Positions 1-10,100 are shown, counted from the first letter of the stretch. The stretch is 64,000 nucleotides of DNA from Microbacterium terregens (GCF_027922045.1 NZ_BSEX01000004.1:290378-354377), one strand, 5' to 3'. Numbers and translations are program-made. Notes: generated by a model not told the origin, from the sequence alone.

Positions 1-326
1 TGCAGGACCACCTGCAACGCGACCACCAGCGCCACCACCGCATAGGCGATCGGCAGCGTCAGGTAGCGCGCACCGCCCCAGCGGTGGATCGCCAGCATGA
101 CGGCCAGCCAGGCGAGGTTGCGCACTCCCTCCACCACCACCGTGACGGGCTCCGCATTGCCGATGCCGGCGACCGACAGGGCCCAGAGGGCCGTCAGCAC
201 CAGCGCCGCGGCAAAGCTGACGCGGATCGCGCGCGGCAGCTCGCGGCTGCGGACCGCCCAGATCGCCAGCATCCCGAACAGCAGCGCGGCCAGCGCGTGG
301 CTCCACAGGATGAGGTCGGGCAGCAT
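1..326 (-). CDS. prsK: PEP-CTERM/XrtA system histidine kinase PrsK, N-terminal part (cut by window edge)
   Basis: Only the first ~108 codons are in the window; the rest lies off the left edge. The ATG at 326 directly follows the TGA of the upstream glycosyltransferase gene (stop at 327-329), so the two are translationally coupled. The visible part is a run of hydrophobic helices starting MLPDLILWSHALAALLFGM and containing a VRNLAWLAVML segment, the layout of the multi-helix sensor region that opens PrsK kinases. The family is the sensor kinase of exosortase A (PEP-CTERM) systems, usually followed by the regulator PrsR. Identification rests on this segment plus the neighbouring EpsB-type transferase. 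The kinase core is not visible, so another membrane sensor cannot be excluded. Confidence 0.7.
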   Translation of the reverse strand, partial: MLPDLILWSHALAALLFGMLAIWAVRSRELPRAIRVSFAAALVLTALWALSVAGIGNAEPVTVVVEGVRNLAWLAVMLAIHRWGGARYLTLPIAYAVVALVVALQVVL

Positions 327-1715
327 TCAGCGCGCGCCCTCGGGCCAGAGCACCACCCGCACCGTCTGGAGCAGGATCAGCAGGTCCAGGAACGGCGAGT
401 AGTTCTTGGCGTAGTAGAGGTCGTATTCGAGCTTCTGGCGCGAATCCTCGATCGAGGCGCCATAGGGATAGTTGATCTGCGCCCATCCGGTAATGCCGGG
501 CTTCACCATGTGCCGTTCGGCATAATAGGGAAGCTGCTGCTCGAGATCGTCGACGAACTGGGGGCGTTCGGGGCGCGGGCCGACGAAGCTCATGTCGCCC
601 TTCAGCACGCTCCAGCACTGGGGCAGTTCGTCGATGCGCAGCTTGCGCAGGACGCGACCGACCCGCGTGATGCGCGGGTCATCCTTTTCCGCCCAGACGG
701 CGTTGCCGCCGACCTCCGCATCCACCCGCATCGAGCGCAGCTTGATGATGTCGAAGGCCAGGCCATAGAGGCCGATCCGGCGCTGGCGGTAGAAGGCCGG
801 TCCCCGGCTGTCGAGCTTGACCGCCAGCACCGCGAGCACCAGCACCGGCAGCACCAGGACGAGCAGCAGCAGGCTGACCGTCACGTCGAACAGCCGCTTG
901 AACATGCTGGAAAACACCCGGCCGGACGAGAATCCGTCGGAGAAGATCAGCCAGGACGGGTTCACACTGTCCAGGTCGACGCGCCCGGTCTCGCGCTCCA
1001 GAAAGGTCGAGAGCTCGTTGACGTGGACACCGGTGGTCTTGATCCGCAGCAGGTCCTTGAGCGGGAGCGCGTTGCGCCGTTCCTCCAGCGCAAGCACCAC
1101 TTCGCTCGCGTTGAGCAGCACGACGTGCTCGGCCAGGTTGTTGATCGCCTCGCGGCCGATCGCCTCGGGCATCACCGGCTGGGCGTCTCCCATGCCGACA
1201 TAGCCGACCACGACGAAGGTAGCCCCCGGCGCGCGCGCCAGTGCCTTCAGCCGCGCGGCACGGGGGCCGGCGCCCAGCACCACCACCCGCCGCTTGAAGA
1301 CGTGGCCTCCGAGCGTCCGGCCGAGCAGGATCCGGAGCATCAGCAGCAGGACGACGGCGAACCCCATCGCGTAGAGCAGGTTGGAGCGCCAGAAGGTGAT
1401 CGTTGGGATCAGGAAGAACAGCGCCGCCAGCGCGATCGCCCCCAGTGCAATGGCAACGATCAGCCGGGCGGCGGCAAAGCGCAGCGACTGGAGCGCCTCC
1501 GCCCCATAGACGCCGACCGCGATCATCGCGAGTTCCAGGGCCGCAGCGAAGCTCAGCAATTCGGGAATGCGCGTCTGGATCGGCTCTGCGACCATGCCGA
1601 TCTGCCCGGCGCGCACGATCCAGCCCAGCTCCGCCGACACCAGCAACAGCGCGAAGTCCAGCATCCCGAGCAACAGCACGGCATGGGGTATGTAGTGCTT
1701 GAACAGCCTGATCAT
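327..1715 (-). CDS. XrtA/PEP-CTERM-associated undecaprenyl-phosphate sugar transferase (EpsB/TIGR03013 type)
   Basis: 462 residues. The protein has N-terminal membrane helices, a middle nucleotide-binding-like region (VVVLGAGPRAARLKAL) and a C-terminal bacterial sugar transferase domain. That domain shows the membrane entry FKRLFDVTVSLLLLVLVLP and the motifs KLRSMRVDAE, LRKLRIDELPQ and GDMSFVGPRPERP. Such enzymes transfer a sugar phosphate from a nucleotide sugar to undecaprenyl phosphate and start a polysaccharide repeat unit at the inner membrane. The ATG at 1715 was chosen because AGGAAA lies about 9 nt upstream and hydrophobic sequence starts at once. The next gene (prsK-like) follows with no gap, which places this in an exosortase-linked exopolysaccharide locus. 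The exact sugar is unknown. Confidence 0.9.
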   Translation of the reverse strand: MIRLFKHYIPHAVLLLGMLDFALLLVSAELGWIVRAGQIGMVAEPIQTRIPELLSFAAALELAMIAVGVYGAEALQSLRFAAARLIVAIALGAIALAALFFLIPTITFWRSNLLYAMGFAVVLLLMLRILLGRTLGGHVFKRRVVVLGAGPRAARLKALARAPGATFVVVGYVGMGDAQPVMPEAIGREAINNLAEHVVLLNASEVVLALEERRNALPLKDLLRIKTTGVHVNELSTFLERETGRVDLDSVNPSWLIFSDGFSSGRVFSSMFKRLFDVTVSLLLLVLVLPVLVLAVLAVKLDSRGPAFYRQRRIGLYGLAFDIIKLRSMRVDAEVGGNAVWAEKDDPRITRVGRVLRKLRIDELPQCWSVLKGDMSFVGPRPERPQFVDDLEQQLPYYAERHMVKPGITGWAQINYPYGASIEDSRQKLEYDLYYAKNYSPFLDLLILLQTVRVVLWPEGAR

Positions 1716-1814
1716 GACGCCCGATTTCCTGGCCGGGCGTGAGAACCCGGTCGGCACCCCTCCCCTCTTGCAACAATACCCAAAGAAAAGCTGAACACAG
1801 ACGCCGACGGTGCG

Positions 1815-1864
1815 TTGTGCGCTGCGTCATCCTGACGTCTAATGCCCCGCATCCTTCGGGGCAT
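1815..1864 (+). promoter_or_regulatory. Candidate promoter and leader hairpin of the mannose-1-phosphate guanylyltransferase gene
   Basis: In the 176-bp divergent gap, TTGTGC (1815-1820) and TCTAAT (1838-1843) are 17 bp apart, a plausible sigma-70-type pair. A perfect 8-bp stem with a 7-nt loop follows at 1842-1864 (ATGCCCCG/CGGGGCAT), overlapping the presumed start of the transcript. Inferred from sequence alone. Confidence 0.4.
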
Positions 1865-1891
1865 ATCTCATTTTCCATGGAGAAGCGCCAC

Positions 1892-2947
1892 ATGCAGTCC
1901 GCAACCGCGATCGTCCCCGTCATCCTGTCGGGAGGGTCCGGGACACGGCTGTGGCCCATTTCCACGCGGGAGCGCCCCAAGCAGCTGCTCTGCCTGACCG
2001 CCGAGGAGACCATGCTCCAGCTGACCGCGCGCCGGGCGTCGGGACCGCGGTTCGGCGCGCCGATCGTGGTCGCGAACGCCGCCCACGCGCAGGAGATCGA
2101 GGACCAGCTCGGCGAGATCGGTGCGGCGGCCCAGGCGCTCGTGCTGGAGCCGATGGGTCGCAACACTGCGCCCGCGATCGCCTTGGCGGCGGTGGCGGCA
2201 GGCGGGGACGCCACCCCGCTGCTGGTGATGCCGTCTGACCACGTCATCGCCGACGTGCCCGCCTTCCACGCCGCGATCGAGGCGGCGCTGCCGCTGGTCG
2301 CGGAGGGCTGGCTGGTCACCTTCGGCATTGCCCCCGATTCGCCGGAGACCGGCTATGGCTGGATCAAGGTGGGCGAAGAGATCGCGCCCGGTGCCCACCG
2401 CGTCGAGCGTTTCGTGGAAAAGCCCGCGCGGGAGAAGGCGGAGGCGATGCTGACCGATGGCAGCCACGCCTGGAACGGGGGCATCTTCCTGTTCCGCGCC
2501 GACATGTATCTCGGCGCGCTCGGCACCCATGCGCCCGAAATGCGCGTCGCCGCCGAAACGGCGATGAGCCGCGCCCGGCATGAGGGCAAGCGCGTCTATC
2601 CCGAAGCCGAAGCCTTTGCCGCCTCGCCTTCGGAGTCGATCGACTATGCCGTGATGGAAAAGGCGGCGCAGGTCGCCGTCGTCCCGGTGGCGATGGGGTG
2701 GAGCGACGTCGGCAGCTGGGACGCGCTCCACGCGATCAGCGTCCGCGACGAGAACGACAATGTCGCCGGTCCCGAGGTGCTGATGCTGGAGACCAGCGGC
2801 TGCCTGGTCCGAAGCGACCGCGCCCGCATCTCCATGGTCGGGGTCAAGGACCTGATCGTCGTCGCAAGCGGCGAGGACATCCTGATCCTGCCGCGCGGCC
2901 GCTCCCAGGAAGTGAAGCGGCTGCTGGAGGCGATGAAGAGCGACTGA
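1892..2947 (+). CDS. manC: Mannose-1-phosphate guanylyltransferase
   Basis: 351 residues. Makes GDP-mannose from mannose-1-phosphate and GTP, a precursor for exopolysaccharide or LPS. The nucleotidyltransferase signature GGSGTRLWP is at residues 14-22, followed by RPKQLL, EPMGRNTAPAIA, VMPSDHVI, FVEKP, WNGGIFLF and WSDVGSWDAL. There is no fused C-terminal phosphomannose isomerase cupin, so this is the short monofunctional form. The ATG at 1892 has GGAGAAG six bases upstream; an in-frame ATG at 1877 has no such site and would place the ribosome site inside the coding region. The gene is divergent from the EpsB-type transferase and fits the polysaccharide locus. Confidence 0.93.
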   Translation: MQSATAIVPVILSGGSGTRLWPISTRERPKQLLCLTAEETMLQLTARRASGPRFGAPIVVANAAHAQEIEDQLGEIGAAAQALVLEPMGRNTAPAIALAAVAAGGDATPLLVMPSDHVIADVPAFHAAIEAALPLVAEGWLVTFGIAPDSPETGYGWIKVGEEIAPGAHRVERFVEKPAREKAEAMLTDGSHAWNGGIFLFRADMYLGALGTHAPEMRVAAETAMSRARHEGKRVYPEAEAFAASPSESIDYAVMEKAAQVAVVPVAMGWSDVGSWDALHAISVRDENDNVAGPEVLMLETSGCLVRSDRARISMVGVKDLIVVASGEDILILPRGRSQEVKRLLEAMKSD

Positions 2948-3002
2948 GCCGGGTCGTCCCGCGCCGGCGCGTCCGGTGCGGAAACCAGGCGGCGCCGAGG
3001 CG

Positions 3003-3434
3003 TCAGGCGGCGGCCAGTTCCTCGGCGGTCGCGTCCGCCAGGCTGGTGCCGTCGAGGATGCGGGCGGTCTCGTCCCGCACCCGCGCCATGGCGATGCGGA
3101 TCGCACAGGCCGCCTCGTCCTTGCAGTCGTTGCAGGGACGATAGGCCGTCCGACTCACGCAGGGCACCAGCGCCAGCGGCCCCTCGATCACGCGGATGAT
3201 TTCCCCAAGCGAGATCAGGTGGCTGGGACGGGCGAGGCGATAGCCGCCGGCCTTGCCGCGCGTGGACAGCAGGAACCCCGCCTCGCGCAGATCCGCGAGG
3301 ATCAGTTCGAGGAACTTGCGCGGAACGTTGGCCCCGGTCGCGATCCGGTGCATCGGGGTGGGTGCGACGCTCGGAGGTTGGGCGGCCAGGAACAACATTG
3401 CGCGCAGCGCATAACGGGAACGCTGGGTCAACAT
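3003..3434 (-). CDS. Rrf2 family transcriptional regulator
   Basis: 143 residues with the Rrf2 winged-helix N-terminus (MLTQRSRYALRAMLFLA, then VPRKFLELILADLREAGFL and STRGKAGGYRLA). Four cysteines, C92, C101, C104 and C110, lie where IscR and NsrR carry iron-sulfur ligands. The spacing C-x8-C-x2-C-x5-C differs from the C-x5-C-x5-C of IscR. A redox- or iron-sulfur-responsive repressor is likely by family; the target is unknown because no isc/suf or nitrosative-stress gene is adjacent. The gene stands alone between manC and ssrA, which is on the opposite strand. Confidence 0.85.
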   Translation of the reverse strand: MLTQRSRYALRAMLFLAAQPPSVAPTPMHRIATGANVPRKFLELILADLREAGFLLSTRGKAGGYRLARPSHLISLGEIIRVIEGPLALVPCVSRTAYRPCNDCKDEAACAIRIAMARVRDETARILDGTSLADATAEELAAA

Positions 3435-3522
3435 CTTGGATGCAGCCCATGCCAGCCCTTTGTGGCCATGAAAAGACCGCGGCAGGCTTTAATTGCCGAA
3501 ACCGAGTGGCTATATGCGCTTC

Positions 3523-3785
3523 TGCCGGCTTCGGCCGGATATGGCGATAAACTGCGGCGTAGACTAGGCGCAGCGGACCCGGGGGCAGTACCCGGCGGCT
3601 CCACCAGAACCAGCCTTCCAGGCCGGTCCTGACGGGGCCGAACCAGGATCGACGTGTGTTGAAAGGCGCTGTTTTCGCTCGGAATGGGACCACCGCAACG
3701 GCCCATTACACAAGTGCCAACGATAACGAAGCACTCGCTATTGCGGCCTAACCCTACGGCTTAACGGCCCAAGGTTAGACTAAAA
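3523..3785 (+). ncRNA. ssrA: Transfer-messenger RNA, circularly permuted two-piece form
   Basis: The acceptor piece comes first and ends in CGGCTCC-ACCA (CCA at 3604-3606), with T-arm-like sequence GGACCCGGGGGCAGTACCC before it. A short spacer follows, then the coding piece begins GGGGCCG at 3634. GGGGCCG pairs with CGGCTCC over 7 bp, with a G3-U70 wobble, the alanyl-tRNA synthetase identity element. The tag frame is at 3716-3751: Ala-Asn-Asp-Asn-Glu-Ala-Leu-Ala-Ile-Ala-Ala, then TAA. This is the alphaproteobacterial layout, in which processing removes the spacer. The product rescues stalled ribosomes together with SmpB. The 5' limit is estimated from a possible promoter (TTTAAT 3488-3493, TATATG 3511-3516, 17 bp apart); both ends are approximate. 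Confidence 0.93.
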
Positions 3786-3799
3786 TGCGCGGTTGGACC

Positions 3800-3855
3800 G
3801 CACCGGGCAACAGAAGCGGATTCCAGCGGTACGGGGAGCACCGGGCAACAGAAGC
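3800..3855. repeat. 18-bp exact direct repeat downstream of ssrA
   Basis: GCACCGGGCAACAGAAGC occurs at 3800-3817 and again at 3838-3855, start to start 38 bp. The second copy lies in the loop and 3' arm of a hairpin with arms GGGGAGC (3833-3839) and GCTCCCC (3854-3860). It lies between the ssrA 3' region and the stop codon of the minus-strand gene at 3872. Function unknown. Confidence 0.7.
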
Positions 3856-3871
3856 TCCCCACTCACCAGCT

Positions 3872-4240
3872 TCAGGCTTCCCTGGCCTCCGCAACCGGCG
3901 GCGGCGTCTGCTGATGCTGGATCACGCGCCACTCCTCGTGCGCCAGCCGGCGATAGGTCGAGGTGCAGTGCGCGACATAACGCTCCTGGCCCCGCGCGGC
4001 CTCCGCCGTATAGCCGATCACGATCAGGCCTTCCTGCGGCCGCATGATCTGCTGGTTGGAGAAGGCGACGGATTCCCAGCGCGGCGTATCCGAAACCGCA
4101 TCGGCGGCCTGCATGCCCGTGACGACGAACGGCTTGGTCGGCACGACCATCACGCTCTCGTCATCGATGGAGGCGCGGTAATGCTCCGCGTCTCCCGTCC
4201 ACAGGCTTTCCTCGAACTGCCAGACCCGTTCGTCGTCCAC
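3872..4240 (-). CDS. NTF2-like/DUF4440-type small protein
   Basis: 122 residues from a GTG start. The open frame runs further upstream, but GTG at 4240 has GAGGAG six bases before it and the homologous-looking region begins there (DDERVWQFEESLWTGDAEHY). The pattern fits SnoaL/DUF4440 cone-fold proteins: an N-terminal helix with a short loading segment (SLWTGDAEHYRASI), then MVVPTKPFVVTG, PRWESVAFS and YVAHCTSTYRRLAHEEWRVIQHQQTPP. The biochemical role is unknown. It lies 68 bp after the stop of the sensor kinase on the same strand, so co-transcription is possible but not proven. Confidence 0.7.
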   Translation of the reverse strand: MDDERVWQFEESLWTGDAEHYRASIDDESVMVVPTKPFVVTGMQAADAVSDTPRWESVAFSNQQIMRPQEGLIVIGYTAEAARGQERYVAHCTSTYRRLAHEEWRVIQHQQTPPPVAEAREA

Positions 4241-4308
4241 GGCATGCTCCTCGCGATAGGGGATGTCCGCAGTCAGCGCATGGGCAGACGCGCGGTTCCC
4301 GCTCTCGC

Positions 4309-5316
4309 TCAGGCGGGCAGCAGCAACCGCGCGGTCGTCCCGTGCTCGCGGATCAGATCGAACTTCCCGTTGAGCTGGCTCGCCAGCATCGTCGCGATCT
4401 TGAGGCCTAGGCTGTCGGACGCCTCGATTCGGAAGCCATCGGGCAGGCCGTCGCCGTCGTCGCGGACCTCGACCTTCACCATGTCGGCGCCGTGCCGCGC
4501 CAGATGCACCTCGATGCAGCCCCCGTCCTTGTCGCGAAAGCCGTGCTCGATCGCGTTTGCCATCGCCTCGGCAACGATCAGCGCGAGCGGGATCGCCGCG
4601 TCCGGGGAGAGCGGCGCGTCTTCCGCCACGTTGATCGAACAGCGCACGCCCGTACGCCCGCTCGCCTCCACCACGTCCGCGCACAGCGGCTCCAGGAATT
4701 CGCGCATGCTGCGCGTGGCCCCGCCGGCGTCATAGAGCTGGCGGCTGATCCGGCCGATCAGCGCCAGCCGGCGTGCCGCTTCGTCCAGCGCCGCCCGCGC
4801 AGTCGTGTCGGCCACCTGCCGCTTCTGGACCGACAGCAGCCCCGCCGCGACCTGCAGATTGTTCGACACCCGGTGCTGGAGTTCGGAAAACAGCAGCTCG
4901 CGCGTTTCTGCGAGTGTCCGGCTCAGCTCGCGCTCACGCGCCAGGTTGCGGTTGGCACGCTGCATCCAGTGCACCAGCGCGATGTCGGTCACGACGACAA
5001 AGACGTAGAAGAGAAGGGCGAGCACGCCCGGCCCCGCAACGTCGAAGCTGCGGTATTCCGGGATGAAATAGTACCAGGCGAGCAGCCCGCACAGCAGCGC
5101 GGACAAGGCCCCCAGCCGGACTCCGAACAGAAAGGAGCTGACGATCACCGCCGGGAAGAAGGTGACGTAGGGAAAGCCGCTGGGCAGGAACGGGTCGGCG
5201 AACCAGCGCAGGACAAAGGCGCCCGCGACCAGGATCAGCGTGATCGATACGCCCAGCACCGGCCGATCGCTGGCGAGCGGCAAGCGTTCCAGGAAATGGC
5301 TTCCCGCCTTCGGCAT
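4309..5316 (-). CDS. DUF4118 membrane sensor histidine kinase of the HisKA_2 type
   Basis: 335 residues. Residues ~18-118 form four membrane helices of the KdpD-like DUF4118 type. HisKA_2 follows with the phosphoacceptor in SELQHRVSNNLQ (His148), then an ATPase domain with AMANAIEHGF (Asn254), the G1 box DDGDGLP (287-293) and SLGLKI (303-308). This kinase class often feeds alphaproteobacterial stress or light pathways. No response regulator is adjacent, so it is an orphan here. ATG at 5316 was preferred over ATG at 5361 because GGGAG lies 11 nt before it and nothing resembling a ribosome site precedes the other. Confidence 0.88.
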   Translation of the reverse strand: MPKAGSHFLERLPLASDRPVLGVSITLILVAGAFVLRWFADPFLPSGFPYVTFFPAVIVSSFLFGVRLGALSALLCGLLAWYYFIPEYRSFDVAGPGVLALLFYVFVVVTDIALVHWMQRANRNLARERELSRTLAETRELLFSELQHRVSNNLQVAAGLLSVQKRQVADTTARAALDEAARRLALIGRISRQLYDAGGATRSMREFLEPLCADVVEASGRTGVRCSINVAEDAPLSPDAAIPLALIVAEAMANAIEHGFRDKDGGCIEVHLARHGADMVKVEVRDDGDGLPDGFRIEASDSLGLKIATMLASQLNGKFDLIREHGTTARLLLPA

Positions 5317-5401
5317 TACGCGTGCTGCTCCCCCGCCGCACCCAGGGCGGCTGCGCTCCATGGCACGGCCGCAGGGCACAAGCAATTGGAAGGGCTGCAA
5401 G

Positions 5402-5430
5402 AAAAAGGGGCTCGCGTTGCCGCGAGCCCC
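5402..5430 (-). terminator. Factor-independent terminator of pnp
   Basis: On the minus strand, GGGGCTCGCG-GCAA-CGCGAGCCCC forms a perfect 10-bp stem with a four-base loop followed by TTTTT. It lies 28 bp past the pnp stop and ends the rimP-to-pnp gene series. Confidence 0.92.
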
Positions 5431-5458
5431 TCTTCTTCGATCGGTTTTTAGCGACCGA

Positions 5459-7798
<2,340 letters not shown>

Positions 7799-8017
7799 GT
7801 CGTTTCCTTCACTCCGGCGGCCCGATGCCGTCCGGGGCAGCTTGCGGGCACCGCCCGCAGGGATGAGCCGTTTGGGGCTCGGGGCCAAGTCGCCGGATTG
7901 CGCTCGGCCCTGCTTGCTCCTTCGTGTTCCGCTTCAGCAGAGAGACGTCGGAGGAATTTCGTGGGTGCCGCCGAAGGCGACGGCGCCCTTGTGCCATATC
8001 CCCGGCAATGTGGGGAT
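7799..8017 (-). promoter_or_regulatory. pnp leader region
   Basis: About 220 bp between the rpsO terminator and the pnp ATG with no open gene. It contains at least one clear hairpin on the transcript (arms TGCGGGC 7843-7849 and GCCCGCA 7853-7859). In other bacteria pnp is autoregulated through a structured leader; whether this leader does that is inference. No convincing promoter was recognised. Confidence 0.4.
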
Positions 8018-8020
8018 AAG

Positions 8021-8046
8021 AAAACGGCGCCCCGCGGGGCGCCGTT
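8021..8046 (-). terminator. Terminator of rpsO
   Basis: Minus-strand palindrome AACGGCGCCCC-GC-GGGGCGCCGTT (8023-8046, 11-bp arms) continuing into TTTTCTT, starting just after the rpsO stop. It would separate rpsO from pnp or reduce read-through. Confidence 0.88.
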
Positions 8047-8048
8047 CC

Positions 8049-8318
8049 TTACTTGCGAAGACCCAGCTTCGCGATCAGCGCGGTGTAGCGCTCGGCATCC
8101 TTCTTGCGAAGGTAGTCGAGCAGCGAACGGCGCTTGTTGACCAGCATCAGCAGACCGCGGCGCGAATGGTTGTCCTTCGCGTGGGTCTTGAAGTGCTCGG
8201 TCAGGTTGGAAATCCGCTCGGTCAGGATCGCGACCTGGACCTCGGGGCTGCCGGTGTCACCGCTCTCGCGGGCGTGTTCGTTGATCAGCGCTTCCTTGCG
8301 CTCCGGGGTGATCGACAT
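8049..8318 (-). CDS. rpsO: 30S ribosomal protein S15
   Basis: 89 residues, the standard S15 length. It begins [17 protein letters not shown] and contains [43 protein letters not shown] and [12 protein letters not shown]. It binds 16S rRNA at the three-way junction early in 30S assembly. Start at 8318 has AAGGAC about 6 nt upstream. It lies 11 bp after truB, the conserved truB-rpsO-pnp order. Confidence 0.99.
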   Translation of the reverse strand: MSITPERKEALINEHARESGDTGSPEVQVAILTERISNLTEHFKTHAKDNHSRRGLLMLVNKRRSLLDYLRKKDAERYTALIAKLGLRK

Positions 8319-8329
8319 CGTCGTCCTTT

Positions 8330-9223
8330 CTATTCGAGGTTGAAGCCGCGAACGACACGGGCGACCCCGTGCTGGACCTCGACCAGGGCGACCGGAACCT
8401 CGTCCAGCGTCGCAAAGGTCTGACCATCGTCAGCGGCGATCCCGACCAACTGCTGCCCCTGGCGGAGCCGCCCTGCCTGGTCGGGGGTGAGGGAAAAAGC
8501 CGGGATGTCGTCCAGCCCTGCCCTCAACGGCAGAAGCGCTTGTGCAAGCGCGTGGCCCTTACCGAGTTCCACCAATTTGTCCAGCGAAATGGCCGCGTCC
8601 AGCCCGAACGGCCCCGCCTTCACCCGCCGCAGCATCGTCACATGGCCGACGCTGCCGAGCGCCAGCGCGATGTCGCGCGCCAGGCTGCGGATATAGGTGC
8701 CCTTCGACACATGGGCGGTGAGGGTTGCCTCCTCCAGCGCGCCATCGCCCGCCGCGGCGATCGTCAGCGCGTGGATGGTGACGTCGCGGCTCTTGAGCAC
8801 GACCTCCTCCCCCGCCCGCGCAAGATCATAGGCACGCTGGCCATCGACCTTGAGCGCCGAGTACGCGGGCGGCACCTGTGCAATCGGGCCGGTGAACTGC
8901 GCCAGCACCGCCTCCAGGGCGGCGCGGGTGGGGCGCACGTCGGACTCCGCGATCACCGCCCCTTCGCGATCGAGCGTGTCGGTCTGCGCCCCGAACTGCA
9001 CGGAGAAGTCGTAGACCTTGTCGCTGTCGAGCATCCGCCCGGCGAGCTTGGTCGCCTCCCCCAGCGCGATCGGCAGCACGCCGGTCGCCAGCGGATCGAG
9101 CGTGCCGCCGTGGCCGACCTTGAACCGGCCGTAGCCGCCGTCGCGCAGCGCGCGCTTGACCGCGCTCACCCCTTGCGTGGAGCCGAGCCCCAGCGGCTTG
9201 TCGAGCAATATCCAGCCGTGCAT
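8330..9223 (-). CDS. truB: tRNA pseudouridine(55) synthase TruB
   Basis: 297 residues. Converts U55 of the tRNA T-loop to pseudouridine. The start [18 protein letters not shown] and the catalytic region [23 protein letters not shown] (active-site Asp in TLDPLATG) are typical, as are [10 protein letters not shown] and [12 protein letters not shown]. The C-terminus carries a short PUA-like portion ending RVVRGFNLE. Its start is one base after the stop of the site-2 protease gene and rpsO follows after 11 bp, so coupled translation is likely. Confidence 0.97.
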   Translation of the reverse strand: MHGWILLDKPLGLGSTQGVSAVKRALRDGGYGRFKVGHGGTLDPLATGVLPIALGEATKLAGRMLDSDKVYDFSVQFGAQTDTLDREGAVIAESDVRPTRAALEAVLAQFTGPIAQVPPAYSALKVDGQRAYDLARAGEEVVLKSRDVTIHALTIAAAGDGALEEATLTAHVSKGTYIRSLARDIALALGSVGHVTMLRRVKAGPFGLDAAISLDKLVELGKGHALAQALLPLRAGLDDIPAFSLTPDQAGRLRQGQQLVGIAADDGQTFATLDEVPVALVEVQHGVARVVRGFNLE

Positions 9224-9224
9224 C

Positions 9225-9911
9225 TCAGCCCCCCAGCCCGACGAGCCGCAGCAGCGCGTCGGCCAGGCCGAACACGATCGGCGACACCACGCGCTCGACC
9301 ACGTTCAGCTGCGGCGACAGCATCGGCAGCACCAGCAGCAGGAGCAGCAGCACCGGCATGCCGAAGCGCCCGAGCTGCGCGTAGCGATAGGCGAGCGGGC
9401 GCGGCAGCAGCCCCTCCACCACGTGCCCGCCGTCGAACGGCGGCACCGGCATCAGGTTGAACACCGCCAGGAAGAGGTTGATCAGCAAGAAGTTGAGGAG
9501 ATTGCTGACGACGAACCGGCTGACGATCCCCGCCTCCTCGCCGGTGACCGTCGCCACAACGGCGATCAGCAGCGCGGCGGTGAGCGCCAGCAGCAGGTTG
9601 ATGCCCGGCCCGGCAAGCGCCACCAGCACCATGTGCCAGCGCGGGTTGCGCAGGCGCCCCGCATCCACCGGCACCGGCTTTGCCCAACCGAACACCGGCG
9701 CGCCCGAGACGGCGAGCACCAGCGGCAGCGCGACCGTGCCGATCGGGTCGGCGTGGCGAATCGGGTTGAACGTCAGCCGCCGCTGCTCGGCCGCGGTCGG
9801 ATCCCCCAGCCAATTGGCGACCACGCCATGCGCGACCTCGTGGAAGACGATGGCGATCACCAGCGGCACGAGCCACACGGCGATGGTCCAGGCGGTTTGT
9901 GCAATGTCCAT
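9225..9911 (-). CDS. Site-2 protease family membrane metallopeptidase (M50)
   Basis: 228 residues with about six membrane helices. The zinc motif HEVAH is at residues 24-28 in the first helix, and the third ligand motif NLMPVPPFDGGH lies near residue 160, the hallmark of intramembrane S2P-fold proteases. It lacks a PDZ domain, so it is the short form, often of unknown substrate. ATG at 9911 was chosen because the family begins with this hydrophobic helix; upstream extension requires a TTG. It stops one base before truB and follows a repeat element, so its presence inside the translation-factor series is unusual. Confidence 0.9.
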   Translation of the reverse strand: MDIAQTAWTIAVWLVPLVIAIVFHEVAHGVVANWLGDPTAAEQRRLTFNPIRHADPIGTVALPLVLAVSGAPVFGWAKPVPVDAGRLRNPRWHMVLVALAGPGINLLLALTAALLIAVVATVTGEEAGIVSRFVVSNLLNFLLINLFLAVFNLMPVPPFDGGHVVEGLLPRPLAYRYAQLGRFGMPVLLLLLLVLPMLSPQLNVVERVVSPIVFGLADALLRLVGLGG

Positions 9912-9969
9912 GATGGGTGTGTCAGTGGCGATGCGCGGGGGCTGCCGCAAGTCCGAGCCTTATTCCTTT

Positions 9970-10083
9970 CCCGTTCGTCTCGAGCAGCCGTCGAGCTTGT
10001 CGAGACGGCCTGTCGAGAGACCGGGCGCCGCCCTCTCGATACGGGCTCTCGACAAGCTCGATCCCTACTCAAGGCAAACGGGG
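9970..10083. repeat. Intergenic palindromic repeat, family A, copy 1
   Basis: Begins CCCGTTCGTCTCGAG and ends GGCAAACGGGG, with an internal inverted pair TCGAGCTTGTCGAGA and TCTCGACAAGCTCGA. It fills the 189-bp gap between tdk and the S2P gene. The same layout recurs at 27270, 29907 and 42219, with diverged copies at 19318 and 25594. REP/BIME-like, no coding content. Confidence 0.85.
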
Positions 10084-10100
10084 AGGCGTGCCGATCGCGC

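Noticed and set aside
9970..10083. Family A repeats as insertion sequences
   Set aside because: About 110 bp long, no transposase, no target duplications seen; more like REP/BIME elements.
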